Below the pieces are notes generated by a model that was given only the letters and a program-made list of their open reading frames with translations, was not told the DNA's origin and did not search any database. Positions 11,501 to 23,910 of a stretch of 64,000 bases of DNA are shown here, piece by piece. This DNA is from Tubulanus polymorphus. Taxonomy: Eukaryota > Nemertea > Palaeonemertea > Tubulaniformes > Tubulanidae. The position numbers and the translations under genes were made by a program. Positions within the stretch are counted from its first letter, which is position 1. Every line of letters starts with the position of its first letter. The stretch lies in contig NC_134030.1 in the NCBI RefSeq assembly GCF_964204645.1, positions 2,891,855 to 2,955,854 of the forward strand, given 5' to 3'.

Positions 11501-14500
11501 TTTCCAACTCGAGCGTTTCGATCAAAGTTTCCTGGTCGTTCATTTGATCGACCATTTTTGCCAGGTCGAATCCTTGAACGGCGAAACCCTGAAAAATCCA
11601 GGAGATTAATAGCAGCAGTAGACACAAAAACCGACGATCATTAATAATAATAATAATAAAAAGTTCTTTGAAAGCGCTTTTCCGCAGTATCCCACGCTCA
11701 AAGCGCTATCTCCTGGAAATACTGCAAAAACAGATATGTCTTTAGAGCGTTGCGAAAAGATCCTTCGTCAATTAGATCAACACAGATGTTTCTAACGTGT
11801 TGGCAGAATACTTCTAGCCATATTCAGAGTACTTATTTGAATGTTGCGTAATGTATATATCATATTCAGTTTAAACGCTCTGAAGATGATTACCTTCCCC
11901 ATAGGATAGAACGACAACATACAGGTTTTGTTGTTCATCTTATGATTGAAGGTTTTACCCTCAGAACGAGAAGCTGGATCAAAGAATTGCTCGAGAAATA
12001 TTGAAAACGAATAAAAAACTGGCTCAGATGAATAACTAACTAACCTTTAAAGCTGTTTCGTGATGTAATTTTTCAGCTTCTAATCGATACTGCATTTTAG
12101 CCCTGTCATCGTTAATCGTAGCCGTAAGTTGTTCTATTTCTTCTTCCGCCGAAGTCAGATTCTCGTCGGCGAGCGACAGCTCTTCTCGTAATTTCGCACA
12201 TGTTTCGCAACGACTACACGGATCAGTCTCATCCTGTAATAAACATCAACGTTGAAGAGATCATTATCTCAGAGATCGAACGCGGCTCATTAATAACTCA
12301 AACTTACATGGTTCGCTTGTTGACCATTATCAGCAGCATCTGCCCAACTATCCTCATCACTTGATCTACGCTGTTCAACCTGCACAAAAATCAACACTAA
12401 ATCATTCCTTCGGTACGTTCTGTGTGATGAGATGTTGTTAATGTATTCAGGGTTTTCAACCTTTATCGTTTAAGGAGAAACCTTCTTAACGAGTCATTTG
12501 GAGTGTTTTTGTTGTTGTAACATAGAATACGTCTTCAGTTTATTATACGTTAAGAATTTCAATAATCAATATTTCAGGGTTATATTTAGATCAGAGAATC
12601 CAAAATACCCTGATTTTCCCCAATCCTTGAATTTCCCTTGATTTTCAAGAACATCAGAATTCCCTAATTTTCCCTGATCTGTAAGAAAGAACCCTGTGAA
12701 CTGAATTATTTCAATGATATTGATTGACTAATTGATCGATAGATTACCGGTTTAGATTCTGATTCACTCTTTTCGACCGATCCCGACTGATAATTCTCCG
12801 ATTCGTGAATCACCAGCGGTAACGTCGATTCTTCGGCGACCTGGTTCTCCGACGATTCGCGTTCGATCTTCGCGATGTAGTCGGCGTTCATCTGCGCGAG
12901 ACGTTCGACCTCGCGCTCGAGTTCTCGGTGATCCTCACGCAGTTCCTCGTATTCTCGTTGTACGTCCCTTAACGCGGCGCATTCAACCTTCAATGAATCA
13001 ATGAATTTCTCAATCAGGGTTTCCAGTGGTAAGTCCAGGGTAAAAAGAAGTACTAAGAAGGACTTGTTCGGCAATTTTAACCCCAAAAGGAAGGACATTT
13101 TTGCTCGGAAAGAAGTAATTTCCAGTTTAATGAGGCCGATAAGGGAGCATTACGCAATGCCTTTGCCGGAATACTATAGTCATGTAGACCAGTCATACAT
13201 TTCAGGGTAATTCCATAGCTCTTTCCTGTATATTCAATCTTACTGATAATTGAATTACCAGGTCAAAACGTAATTAGTAAAGTCAAAAAATACCTTCAAT
13301 TCATCGATGTAACTGTAACAGTTTTTCAGTTTATTTTCGGCGACTGATTTCGATTTTTCGACGATTGTTAGCGTATCCTGGACGATGTCTAATTCTTCCT
13401 CTTTCTCGACCCAGCGTTGTTTATATTCGTCTCCGCTCGCTTTCAACAATTCTGTTTCGTCGCGTGATTCACGCAGTTGAGTTTTCATCGTTTCGAGTTC
13501 GGCGCCGATCAACTCTTTATCGCGAATCAGGTTTTCTAATTGCCGATTCATATCGTGGATATTCGAGTCGTTTTGAGCGCTAGATTCTTGAGAACCTTGT
13601 TGTAAAGTTTCCGTAGTAATCACAGCCTCGACTATCGTACTTTTCTCTGAATTGGTCGATTCAGTTTTTTCGACTGATTCTGCTTTATCTAGACGGACGG
13701 CGTCTTCACGAGATAACCGCGTAGAGCATCGATTACAAACCGAGTCGCCGATCAGCCGGTCGTAACTGGCTCTTTCACGCTCGAAATCCGACTTCAGAAT
13801 TTCGATCTTCTCCTCGAACGCGACGACCAACGATTTCTCGAGTAAATCCTGATCTTGTTCGAGACTCTTTTTCTCTTCGATGATTGCCTCGATGCGGTTC
13901 CTCATTCGCACGTTCTCGTCGTTGATGTGCTCTTTCTCGGCGAGCAGACGCTCGTTGTCTTGTTGCAAACTCTCGAAGCTCGTCGACATCACCGTCACGC
14001 GATCTTCGAACGATCGGATCTGCGTTTCAAATCGGCGACTGCTTTCGTTCGCCGTCTCGACCAGGTCCTGTAGCAGCTTCATTTCATTGTTCAATCGTTT
14101 ATTGGTGACGTCCATCAACGCGAGGCGTTTCTCGCGACCTCCAAGTTCGGTCTCGAGTTCGACCATCAACACGCGCAGTTTTTCGATTTGTTCGAGTTTT
14201 TCGTTGATTTCCGCGCGTAATCGATCCATATCTTTCTGTAAACACTGATTACTGTCCGTAAATCCATCAACCGTATCTTTTAACCCAGTCATAGTAGACT
14301 CCATATCATTCACCTGAATATAATCAACATCAAGACAGATTAGTTGAAGATTCGCATTTCATAATTTCTGTTCGTAACTCAGTATTCCTGAAGATGACTA
14401 TTAGAATATTGTCGAAACATTAAATGAACTACTTGCTCAAGGAATCAGACTTAATATCATCTTTCCATTATTATTGTGGGATATAGCGTTTTATCAATGC

Positions 14501-17500
14501 TTATTTTACGTGACAGGGTTCATAACAATCTACAATCTCATTCAATTGTGTTTAATATTTGAGGGTTTCAAGGATGAACTGTGCAAGTAAACGATGAATT
14601 GAATGCTGACCTTTTCTTCTAATAGTTGAATTTCTAGATCTTTTTGTTTTATAGTATTCCGTAGCTCAACAGATTTATCCATTTCCTCGTCGACTAAAAC
14701 CTGACGTAGTTCTAACTTACGAGACAAATCAGCCTCGGCCTGCTCCAGTTTACTGACCATCGTTTTCAGGTCGGCATTCTCCAATTGGCTCATCTACAAC
14801 GACATGATAAGAATTCAAACATCAACCGAGGCACTGAGGGTCCTGATATTCTCTCGACGAGGAGGAGAAGTTTGTACCTGTAGTTCTGATTGTATAGTCT
14901 CGTAATCCTGCTCTATAGAATTCAAGCGGGTTTTTAATTCGATATTTTGCGCGTCCGAGTGTCGTAGTTTACTCGACTGTAGCTGACGATCTTTGACGAT
15001 ATTCTCTATTTTATCAGCTACCGTTTCACTTATATTCGCAAATTCCTGAATAAATACAAGAACAGTAAATCAACCAGTGATCCCTATATGCTGGAATTCT
15101 AAAGGGGCTGCATTTATTGTTAAGTGTATGACATTGTGGCTGCTGAAGTATGCTTTCAAGGCTTGTTTAAAGCAAATTTTGGTGTAACCTTCTATTTTTC
15201 ATGTTAGCTTTAATATATTTCAAAGCAACTATCAGCATTGATAGAATATCGACATTCACTCAGCTAGGGGCAACAGATATTCTATAAGGAATGGCTGAGT
15301 TTTAGCTGGGTGGATGTAAAAATGAAATGGGTCTCTAAAATCTGTTGTGAAAACCACTGTATAGACGTGTATTACCACGAGATCAACAGCACATTTCTTT
15401 AATCATATTTACCGATATGGCTGCAGGTTTTATATCATTGCGATCTAGGGCTTCGAGAACAGTTTGTAACGCTTTCAATTTACTGCTGACGTCTTCATTT
15501 TCGTTCGTTAATGAATCTATTTTCACATTCAGCTGTTGAATTCGTACAGACTTCTCCTGAGATGAGGCTGAAATATTTAATGTGTAGTAAACTGTAGCCA
15601 TTAATGAGCCAAATTCAAAGACTGAACAACTCCTTTCGAAGACCAGGGTCCCTACAACATGCCTGGATATACAGGGAAAAAATCTTTAATTAGGCATCCT
15701 AATAAGAAACCATTAATTCAGTGGTTTTAAAAGTAATTTTTATCCTTTACACTAACTGAACTCGGATTGATATTTGGTACCGCCTACACTTTACAAAAAA
15801 ATCCTGTTTCCAACTGTACCAAATTAGGCATAGTCTGATGTACAACTTCTGAAGTACCTAATCGTCTATTTCTCAAAATCGAAGGAGTTTTAAGGGAGTT
15901 TCTGATGTTTCTGACATCCTCAAATTAAAGGAGTTTCAAGCACAGTTAAGAACATTTTCTGTTTAGGAACATCTTTAAGGAACTGAGGAGTTTAAGGAAC
16001 CTGAATACCGTACCTTCTAATGTGGATAGTTTATGTTGTACTTGTACAACTTGTTTTTGTAAATGTTTCACGGATGAATTCGACTCTGTTTCATCATTGT
16101 CTCCGGTACAAACTAACTGCATCGTTTCAGCGAAACGTTTCTGATCTTCTTCCATCAATTTCACTCGACTTTGTAACATGTGACTCTCTCGTTCGATCTG
16201 CATTTAGAATCGTTTCAAATGTTTCAGTTAAAACACAACATATATCTGAATATCTGACTAAAAGACTAAGGAAACTGCTCATCACAGGGGCAGATTCAGG
16301 GTGACTTGCGAGACTTGTACCAGTCCACCAAATTACAAGTTATTTGTATAGCACAGTGAAACGAAGTTCAAAATGTGCTCCTCCAAATAAAAGGTTGAAA
16401 TGAGCACAGAACAATTTGGTTTGGTTTTTATTAATGTTTAGAACTGAGTGAGTGACATATTTAACACATTACACGGAGAATCAACGTACTTATTGAATAT
16501 TCCAAGGTCTAGAAGCAATCTGTGAAAATCTGGCTCTCTCGCCAAAATTGGGTAGGCGAAATTATAACATATTCACATTACCTGTATGTTCTTCTCTTCA
16601 AGATTTTTCATTTCACTGTGCTGTTTTTGATTGTCTATTTCCATGTTGCTGATGATGTCCTGTTGTTCTCTTCTTTCTAGTTCCATCTCTTGTAGTCGTT
16701 GATTGTAAAGATCTTTCTCTCTTTCGACCGAGTCTTCGCGATGTTGTAACTCGCGTCGTAACTGTTCGATTTCCGACTTGATTTCGACGTTCAACGCGAC
16801 CGATTCTTTCAGCCGATGTTTCAGCTCCGATTCTTTCTCGGCCTTCAACGATTCGACGTTCTCGAGACTTTTGCACAATTCGAGAACTTCGTTTTTCAGT
16901 TTTTCGATAATGTCGTCTTTCTCGGCGAGGTTTTTCGCGCGATTCGTTAATTTCCGATTCAAATCGTGATTCTGCAGTTTTAGTTCGTCGACGGACACTA
17001 GAAACTCGCGTTGTTTTACATCGAATTCTCGATCGTTCTCCGCGAGCGAATTTTTCAAACGTAAAATCTCATTCTCAGCTACCTCCTGTGATTCTTTCAG
17101 TCGTTTACGATCGGATTCTAATTCAGCAGATTTTTTCCTATTTTCCGCGCTCTCATTCGCGATACTTCGCTTCTCTTCATCTGACCTCTCAACTCTCTCT
17201 CGCATGTCTTTAATCTCACTCTTAAGCCGCTCGTTCTCCTGATTGGAGGAGTTCAGTTGTTTTTCCGTATTCGTCAAATCGTCCGAGGTCTGTCTCAGTA
17301 AACTCACCGAATTCAGCTGCACGTTCGCGCCAGCTTCTTTATCGCTGACTAACTCCTCGATTCGTTTCATCAATTCGTTATTCTTACCGCTCGAAACCGA
17401 CAACTTTTCTTCGACGTCCGCGAAAAGCCGAGATTTTTCCGCATTTTCGTTCTGCAGTTTACTGATTTCTTCATTCAGTAATTTGATTTCTAAACTTTGT

Positions 17501-20291
17501 TCGAGGTTTTCGCTCTTTAAAGCGTGAATATTCTGTTCCCACTGCTCCTCTTTTTGTTTCCATTTCATCTCCTGTAAATAAATAAGATGTTGCCCTTCGT
17601 TATTTGAATCAATAAGAAATAAAAAATCCTATTAAGAAAATCATATACATGCTTTTATACAATAAACAGCGTTTGTCAATCTGCTGCCCCTGAGTTGACG
17701 ATGAATTCACTGAATTTAACTCACATTTTGCTGTATGTTTATATTTTGTTGTTGAAATTGACAATCGGATTGAGACAGTTTCTCCTCTAATTCACTGATT
17801 TTCGTTTTCCAATCGCTCTGTCGTAATTCCAACGATTCGAGCTTCACTTTCAAACTCACTTTCTCGTTTTCATTCCTAAAACAAACAACAATGAGAACTC
17901 TGCAGTTAATCAAAAATTAACCACTTGTGGCATGCGAGGATCCACCAGGTGCGAAAAGAGGTAGGACACAGTATTCAATCAAAATGTCCCCATTACTTTC
18001 TCAAATTCAATGAACAGGGAATGAAAATCATGCCATATACGAATCATGAAGATCAATCCGGGTATATCATCAGAGATATAATTTGTCTAATTTTTGATTA
18101 AGTTGTCCTGTTGTTACACAGATTTGTATAGCTGGAGGCGCCTCTCCCCTCGTGGGTTTCTAACTCTTACCCGATTTGTTGCGCAGTGTTTTGTTCATTC
18201 AGCAGTTGATTTTTGAGTTGCGATTCTTTCAGTTCGGTCGACAGTGCGTTCTTCTCATTCGTCAAATCTTGAACTTTTTCCTCCAATGCGGATATTTCTA
18301 ATTCCCCGCGACTTATATCTAGCTGCAGCTGATTGTCGCATTCGTCTTCAAACGCCGGCAAAAGGCTCGTTGATTCTTTACGTGGAGTAAGATCCTTCGA
18401 ATTGAGAAGATAATTGGTTTGACAACGATATGATTAAAATTCACAACAGACGTGCACAGATTTAAAAAGTTTGAAAAACCAAGAATCATTGAGATCATTG
18501 TTTGATTTGACGGTACTGTAATTATTTCTGACACCAGATATTTCTTACGAACCTGCAGACTAGCTAAACTGTTCATACTTGACGTTCGGCTGGGTGGGGA
18601 CCACGCGTTTGAGGCACCAAATGTTTTTCTATGAAAAAATGAACATCAACAACACTTATTCGACTATAGGGAGTTATACGGATGAGGATTATCTGTAAAA
18701 TCTAACTACATAATATTTCTTTTATACACTGTTATATGTAATGTATCAGATAATGTGTAAAAAGGGCAAAGGACAAGCCTCAGGGCTGTACTCCAGTGGA
18801 CACCCATTGACCTAAGAAAGATGATTTACAAAAAGATGATGATGGCGATGACGATATAATCTAAACTATTTCTACCTTGCGAATGTTGGCCACGCGTTGT
18901 CAAGATCATATCCTCTTGGAGATAAATCAAATTGTACATCATTCAGGTCGTATAAAGCGTTGACCAGCGTCGACCACTGCCTTTTCATCATCCACATTGA
19001 TTTTGACGTGAACCAAATGCTAAACAGGTAATAATGAAATACGAGACTTAATACGATTTCTGATTAACATGTACATATTTAGTCGGTCTTTCAGGATTTA
19101 TGACATTTTAATAATAGTTCAGACTCGATACTGAACAATAAGGACCAGTATCGGGTAGGTTCTGATTCCTTACCTGGTAGTTCTAGGATCCATTACGCAA
19201 TGTTGCAGTGTATCGGCCAGTCTATGATGCATAAGAGCGAACCTTATGAAAGCTCTACCTCTTCCTAGAGACGTTTTTAGCTGAAATCAAGAATAATAGT
19301 TAATATACAGGGATTGAAAGATTCTCCGTTATAATTGGATTCTAGAGGCTGATTGTTGACTTTGAAACCCGAACAACTGGCTCCATGTGTTTGTCTTGAG
19401 TTTGTTTAATCAGTCAAAAGTGAAAAGATCGTTGGTTTGAAGCTCCTGAAAGTTGCGTTAAAACCGTTTTTCTTACTTCGTTAATCGATTTCACAAATTT
19501 AATGCCATCATTGAGTCCTTTAGCGTTTTGCAAACAATCACAGAAATAATTCCAATAATCCTTGCGAGCTCCGAGGAAAGTTGTATGCACTGTGAATAAA
19601 CATCACAATTATTTACATCGCAATCATTCAGCTACAATTTTCATATAATTCCGAGAATTTTTGTACCTTTTTGTTCGGACTGAAGCAAGAATTCGAGTTT
19701 AGCGCAGAATCTTTGTAAAGTCTGACTGTCATCGTTTATAGGAATCTGATTTTCCTGAAAGTCCTCATGTATTTCTCGAATGCATTCTAAAATATAGACA
19801 TAATGACCTTACGTTGTTAGTTGGGTAGGGTCAGTATTACTTAGGCCTACAACAAACAATCATTCAGAAAATGCCTTAACCAAAATATCCCATAGTACTT
19901 ATAGAATCAAACCCCCTGCCCTGATTAGTGATTTTCTGAGGCTGAGTTCTTTTTGGAAATTTTGAATTTTTGAAATTAATCATTAAATATTTAATATAGT
20001 AGGATTAAATGAATGCTTGTAGCCTAGAATGGTTCTGATAAGAGGGCTGACTAGGGTTTTTAACGTAGATAGTAAAGGTTAATGTCTATTTCAATTTGAC
20101 TTGAGAGCACATCGGGTGGCCTCACACAGTCTTCATTCAGATTCATTACATTCATTCCTCTTCGTTCGGACTATGATTTTTATCTACAAAAAGTTAGTGT
20201 ATCTACCAATTGTATCTTGTAGAATCTTCGATGGTTTAGCCTGAGTAGAGAGGAGTGGATTATCCATCGTAACCTGCGGCTGAGTAGCCAT
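6715..20291 (-). CDS. FYCO1: FYVE and coiled-coil domain protein 1 orthologue (RUN-coiled coil-FYVE-LIR-GOLD)
   Basis: FYCO1 is an autophagy and late-endosome adaptor that binds RAB7, PI3P and LC3/GABARAP and couples vesicles to kinesin transport. I trace 27 exons, all joining in phase: 20207-20291, 19667-19786, 19477-19589, 19174-19280, 18876-19019, 18553-18628, 18171-18394, 17725-17875, 16582-17571, 16009-16197, 15413-15556, 14878-15045, 14611-14793, 13294-14313, 12748-about 12987 or 13008, 12308-12379, 12045-12233, 11376-11588, 11211-11258, 11018-11136, 10589-10801, 10063-10232, 9801-9969, 8992-9192, 8354-8504, 7853-8022, 6715-6898. The sum is about 1950 residues, against about 1480 in human, the excess being coiled coil. 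The start is the ATG at 20291, preceded by an AG acceptor of a likely 5' UTR exon. Least certain are the acceptor near 13000, the GTCAGT donor at 8990-8991, the donor at 16007-16008 and the last exon. Confidence 0.93.
7530..7608 (+). repeat. 32-bp minisatellite in FYCO1 intron 26
   Basis: ACAGACAGCAG starts at 7530, 7562 and 7594, giving about 2.5 copies of a 32-bp unit with few mismatches. Otherwise the 950-bp intron (6899-7852) shows nothing I can name. Confidence 0.75.
8992..9192 (-). CDS. FYCO1: FYCO1 exon 24: acidic LC3-interacting region (LIR)
   Basis: A run of aspartates leads into [10 protein letters not shown], a canonical LIR core F-x-x-I (codons at 9063-9074) with an acidic C-terminal extension, as in vertebrate FYCO1, where F-x-x-I is likewise followed by an acidic EE stretch. 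The exon begins after TTCTAG at 9193-9194. The donor that keeps phase with the next exon is GTCAGT at 8991 downward, which is weak; the stronger-looking GTGAGC ten bases on would force a stop. Confidence 0.85.
9257..9366. mobile_element. Hairpin element with GGGCCCAGTTTCAC ends, in FYCO1 intron 23
   Basis: GGGCCCAGTTTCAC opens the element and GTGAAACTGGGCCC closes it, an exact 14-bp terminal inverted repeat. Inside is a near-palindrome with two copies of AAATCGATTTA. Same family as the copy at 6230-6327. It adds about 110 bp to the intron between exons 23 and 24. Confidence 0.72.
9367..9790. repeat. Diverged interspersed repeat, copy 1 (FYCO1 intron 23)
   Basis: This stretch can be aligned with 15646-16005 in intron 10, for example through AGGGTCCCTACA, CCTGGATATA, TTCAGTGGTTTTA, TCTATTTCT and GGAGTTTCAAGCAC in the same order. 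The two copies are clearly diverged with small indels, so this is an old dispersed repeat of about 400 bp. I see no coding capacity or termini. Confidence 0.6.
10063..10801 (-). CDS. FYCO1: FYCO1 exons 21-22: FYVE zinc finger
   Basis: Exon 21 (10589-10801) encodes the pre-FYVE segment and most of the finger: cysteine pairs CLGC, the basic signature [13 protein letters not shown] for PI3P binding, and HNC. Exon 22 (10063-10232) completes it with the last pair, RVCNKCF. The intron within the finger (10233-10588) contains a 258-bp snapback insertion. The join is AG|T and restores Ser before KKSRVC. All eight zinc ligands are present. Confidence 0.93.
10310..10567. mobile_element. Snapback (foldback) element in the FYVE intron of FYCO1
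   Basis: Two arms of about 108 bp (10334-10443 and 10461-10568) are near-perfect reverse complements around an 18-base loop. The left side has an extra unpaired tail (CACACTCAAACGTGGTGAAC, 10311-10330). The 8-bp word ATGATTGA flanks the whole at 10302-10309 and 10568-10575, a likely target duplication. The same element, in the opposite orientation, lies at 20471-20728. The arms read ACGTTTCGATCTCACC, a type of sequence seen at ends of Penelope-like elements; the class assignment is inference. Confidence 0.75.
14385..14430 (+). repeat. Short CTGAAGATGA...GTCGAAAC motif, likely element end
   Basis: In intron 13 of FYCO1, CCTGAAGATGACTATTAG is followed by GTCGAAACATTAAATGAAC. Nearly the same pair of motifs appears on the minus strand at 56120-56170. 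This arrangement resembles the terminal motif of Penelope-like elements. Only a fragment is visible. Confidence 0.4.
15646..16005. repeat. Diverged interspersed repeat, copy 2 (FYCO1 intron 10)
   Basis: Partner of the repeat at 9367-9790, in the same orientation, filling most of the intron between exons 10 and 11. Confidence 0.6.
18553..19786 (-). CDS. FYCO1: FYCO1 exons 2-6: RUN domain and conserved linker
   Basis: Exons 2-5 give the RUN domain, roughly residues 30-190. Visible landmarks are [11 protein letters not shown], the KDYWNYFC block, [29 protein letters not shown], and [21 protein letters not shown]. Exon 6 carries the conserved linker [18 protein letters not shown]. All of these line up with the vertebrate FYCO1 order. 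In FYCO1, RAB7 contact maps to the coiled coil near the FYVE finger, and the RUN domain's partner is less clear; that is family knowledge, not seen here. Confidence 0.92.
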
Positions 20292-20470
20292 CACCAACGC
20301 CTGATTTAATGATTAGTATTCCTATTTCTTCAAAACAAACATTTTGGATTTCTCATGACTTCCGCGTTTGTATACCGCAGAAACATGGGCGCAGTAGACT
20401 CAGTGAAGCGCGTTGTGCATGCCATTCTAAAGCGCAAATTTTCGCTGGAACGAAAACAGAGACAGGAACA

Positions 20471-20728
20471 ATAAGATAAAATCCCACTATTTACAGATTA
20501 AAAGAATTTAAAAACCAGAATTTATTTATTAAATCTAAAAAATCTAAAAGACACGACGTTTCGATCTCACCCTAGAGATCATCGTCTAGGGTGAGATCGA
20601 AACGTCGTGTCTTTTAAATATTTTAGATTTAATGAATAAATTCTGGTTTTTAAATTCTTTTAATCTGTATATAGTGGGATTTTATCTTATTATCCGTTCA
20701 CCACGTTTGAGTGTGGTCATCGTTCTAT
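20471..20728. mobile_element. Snapback element upstream of FYCO1, with 12-bp target duplication
   Basis: Arms at about 20470-20576 and 20585-20691 (107 bp each) are near-perfect reverse complements with an 8-base loop. To the right is the one-sided tail (complement of CACACTCAAACGTGGTGAAC). AGAGACAGGAAC occurs just before (20458-20469) and just after (20729-20740) the insertion, a clear 12-bp target-site duplication. It lies about 180 bp upstream of the FYCO1 start codon, in the promoter or first intron. Confidence 0.8.
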
Positions 20729-21559
20729 AGAGACAGGAACGATAAAGCGAATCGCTGAAATTGTAGTCGAACTTATCCACATTCGTGCTTGTTGCTTAAG
20801 TCAATGGGGCTGCGGTTTATTACCATATAGGAATTTGTGCATCGTTTAAAGAGATTCGGGTGTTTTGTTATTCATTCATGTTTCTTCTCACAATACGCCA
20901 CACATTTCCTCGGTTAATTGGTAAATTGATTCGGCGCTATTTTCATTTTTACTCCCAAATTCGCAAATAACTGCTAGATGATTACTCTTGCTTGATACAT
21001 TTTTCTTGATTTGTATTTAAATATTAAAGATCTTTTATGCTACGTTGCTGTTTTCTTTCTCAGGGTTGGCTTCTTTATTGTCTTAGACACTTAAGTGACA
21101 CGCTCATCTTTGAATAATGATATATGTGACGGTTGTTTGATTTCATCTCAGTCTTTGATCATTCTCTTCAGAGTGTAAAGAACCAATTCATGTGATTATT
21201 CCTGGATATGCAGTAGTTCAAATACGAATACAACTTGTGGAAAAAAACCTGTGGAACATGTTGATTCATACAATTTAAGTAGAAAAATGATATTGACAAT
21301 AAAATTCAGAATGAAACATTTTTTTGCTGTTCTTTTGAGTTTGTGATTCGTACGATGTATGCTAACTTTCACCAACGATTTTGAACCTTTCACAAAAAAT
21401 CTACATTCACAAGGAAATTAACAATGGAAAAATCAATTGTTTATTCAAACGAGGTTTACATGATGTACAGTCTTGTTACAAATTTGATGATTTAAAGATT
21501 TTCTAAGAGACTTTTGTCACTGTTTTTCCGACACTTGTTTCGATCTACAGTTCCATGCC

Positions 21560-23723
21560 TCACAGCAGTCCGTACATTCTCAATTTCGCGTTTAATTGCT
21601 GGAGAAAAATGAAATATTTACATGCATTTTGACTTATTAACAAGAACTCTATGAAGTTTAGTACACGTACCGCCATCGTGATATTCACTGGGGCTTCATG
21701 GCAGAATGGTTCAACGTCTTTCTGGTCTACGTCAAGTTTTTCGACGTCGAGGTAGATACTTGCTTTCTTGAATTTACCGCGAACTGAAAAAAATTCGTTC
21801 AATCATTTTATTGAACAGCAGTTGACGAGCGCAATATTCGATGAGTTTTAAGCACGTTCGTTACTAGAACAAGGCTGAATGCAAACCGAAAACAATTGCA
21901 AACGTTTTCAAAACTAAATCTTTAAGATGAGAGATCATTGGGGCCCAGTTTACCGAAAAGAGTGTCATAATTTCACAATGCTACCGGAATTCAGGGAAGT
22001 TTTAAGTCGTCTGTAAAATCGACCCCTGATTATATTGATATATGGTAGATGGTCGTTGTAAACAGCCAAAAAATAGATAAAGTAATCCCACGAATAGAAT
22101 TTGATGCAATAGATTTCTATAATCTACTGTGCGAGTCAAACAGCCAAAATGATGTTATTTTGTTCAATTTCTATCACATACCATATTGTGGGAAATCCTT
22201 TTATTCGTCTTGTGGTTTCGTCTTTAATAGGTAAAGGTATTAAGTTACGTTTCTATAATTTACACGCGCGTTAAGAGTGATTATTTGAAAAATATTGTAT
22301 ATTCAGGTGTAATTACGGCTTGGGGGAGCGGATATCTCAACAGCAACTCGTTTCAATTCACACGTATCAGAGTTATATCTGAAATTTACTCCCACTAGAT
22401 GACGATTATAACCATCATAGGTTGTGCTGCCGCCGACATTCGTCTTTCGTAAATCTTTTTCTATAAAGCAAAAGCACAATACCTATTCGAGATTGATCTA
22501 TTTGAAAGGTTTTTTCATTTTCTCGAAGTCAGACTTACTCATTTCGCATCTGTATTTCATTTCAAATTCAGTTTCCCTTTTAATAGCGAAAAGTACTTCC
22601 CATGGCAATACGGAATTGACACATTTTCGCTCCGTCTTGGCGTTGATAGATCCCTTGAGAATAAAAGTTACGATATGAAATATCTGCTATTTCATAAAAA
22701 TCCAAACAACAGAAGTCTTGGGCCGCAAATTCTATATAATTTATATAATTCTTATATAATCATATAAAGTATGTATTTGCAGGGCAGATCCTGAGAGGCA
22801 TACTTTGACAGAAAAACAAAGAAATCAAATTGAATTTAAAAGGGCAAGTTCCGCACAGCGCGAGCGCCAAGCCAAACAGGAGTCAGGAGAATCAATAAAT
22901 TCCAGTGTATTTCCATACAACCACTAGGTACTTGAGAGATTTTAAAGAATATACAATATGAATCTTGTGCTGCGGACTGCTGTTTCATTATTTGTGGGTG
23001 GAAAAATTGCCCTGAAAAAAGCCATCGTATTTTAAAAAGGGCACAGGCGTGGGGAGCGTGTGCTCATTATGCCCCTGTCTGGATCCGCCCTTGGTTTGTA
23101 TAGCCAAGCACCAGATACGAGCGCAGAAAAACTGTTTCGGCATGCGAATTTGAGATCATTTCAATCTTTGATACTAAAGGTAACAAAGTCACATTTGAAT
23201 ATAGTTCTTACATTTTTTAAATTCACCAGTAAATCAAGAAGTTCAAACGTTCCAGTATGCCCAGGAATGTAGCTTGAAGACACGCTTATTCGAATTCGCT
23301 TTACAGCAAAATCAACGAACAATCTATTCATAAACAATGAATGGAAAATCAAAACGGGCAAAAAGACTATAAGTCCAACAATTTTAAACAATATGAGCCC
23401 GGTTCAACAGTTGTGAGTTAAGAGTTAATTCTCAGTTGAAGTTAGTTCATTTTCAATGTTTTAACTTTTGATTCGAATTGAACTCAGAACTGTGGAACTG
23501 GGTAATATACGTACTTTCCATGGAAATAGAAATTCTTCATTTGTGGGTGTGGTATACCGGTGATAGCAGCGAGGTATGAACCAGTGAATTTATGAGGGAT
23601 ACATCCGCATTCAGAGTTCTGTTTGGCAACTTCGACACTTCGTTTTATCAGCGTTTCGATGTCGAACGCCGCACACGACAGAGTCAAAAACAACACGGCA
23701 GCTAAATACTTCAACATCGTCAT
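21560..23723 (-). CDS. Secreted protein of unknown function, copy A (243 aa, six exons)
   Basis: Exons 23515-23723, 23212-23323, 22539-22653, 22317-22460, 21671-21783 and 21560-21598 all join in phase to give 243 residues, and a reverse-strand AATAAA lies 115 bases past the stop (21440-21445). An N-terminal signal peptide (residues 1-19, ending LTLSCAA) predicts secretion. The mature chain starts FDIETLIKRSVEVAKQNS, with CGCIPHKFTGSY near residue 40 and few further cysteines (KCVNSV, YRCEM, DTCELKR, PFCHEAP). The even cysteines suggest disulfides. The C-x-P-x-x-F-x-G start followed by DFAVKRIRISV loosely recalls ependymin-related proteins, common in molluscs, but the C-terminal half does not match that family as I know it. 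Its partner is copy B at 26528-28308. Function unknown. Confidence 0.75.
23394..23503. mobile_element. Hairpin element with CCCGGTTCAACAG...CTGTGGAACTGGG ends
   Basis: Member of the 85-110-bp hairpin family (see 6230-6327), here inserted in intron 1 of secreted gene copy A. Copy B lacks it at the matching place: the exon 2 acceptor and exon 1 donor are only 79 bases apart (28021-28099), against 190 in copy A. The insertion is therefore younger than the gene duplication. Confidence 0.65.
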
Positions 23724-23910
23724 CAACTGATGATCTGAAAAATAATTCTGGAAAATATATGCGATAGGCCTATAATTGCAATTCAAAATGATAACTATAA
23801 CTCTTTCTTTTCTATATGTCCAGCCTCATTATTCTGAACAACTTCTCCTTTTCTACTCCCTCTTTTTCTAAAACCTTCCTACATGTATTTGTTTTTGCTT
23901 TCCAAGTGTT

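Noticed and set aside
11356-17527. Many Ser/Phe/Arg-rich plus-strand frames within the FYCO1 region
   Set aside because: They are shadows of the coiled-coil codons on the minus strand.
21560-23723. Assigning the secreted pair firmly to the ependymin-related family
   Set aside because: Only the first part resembles that family; the remaining cysteines and motifs do not match what I know of it.
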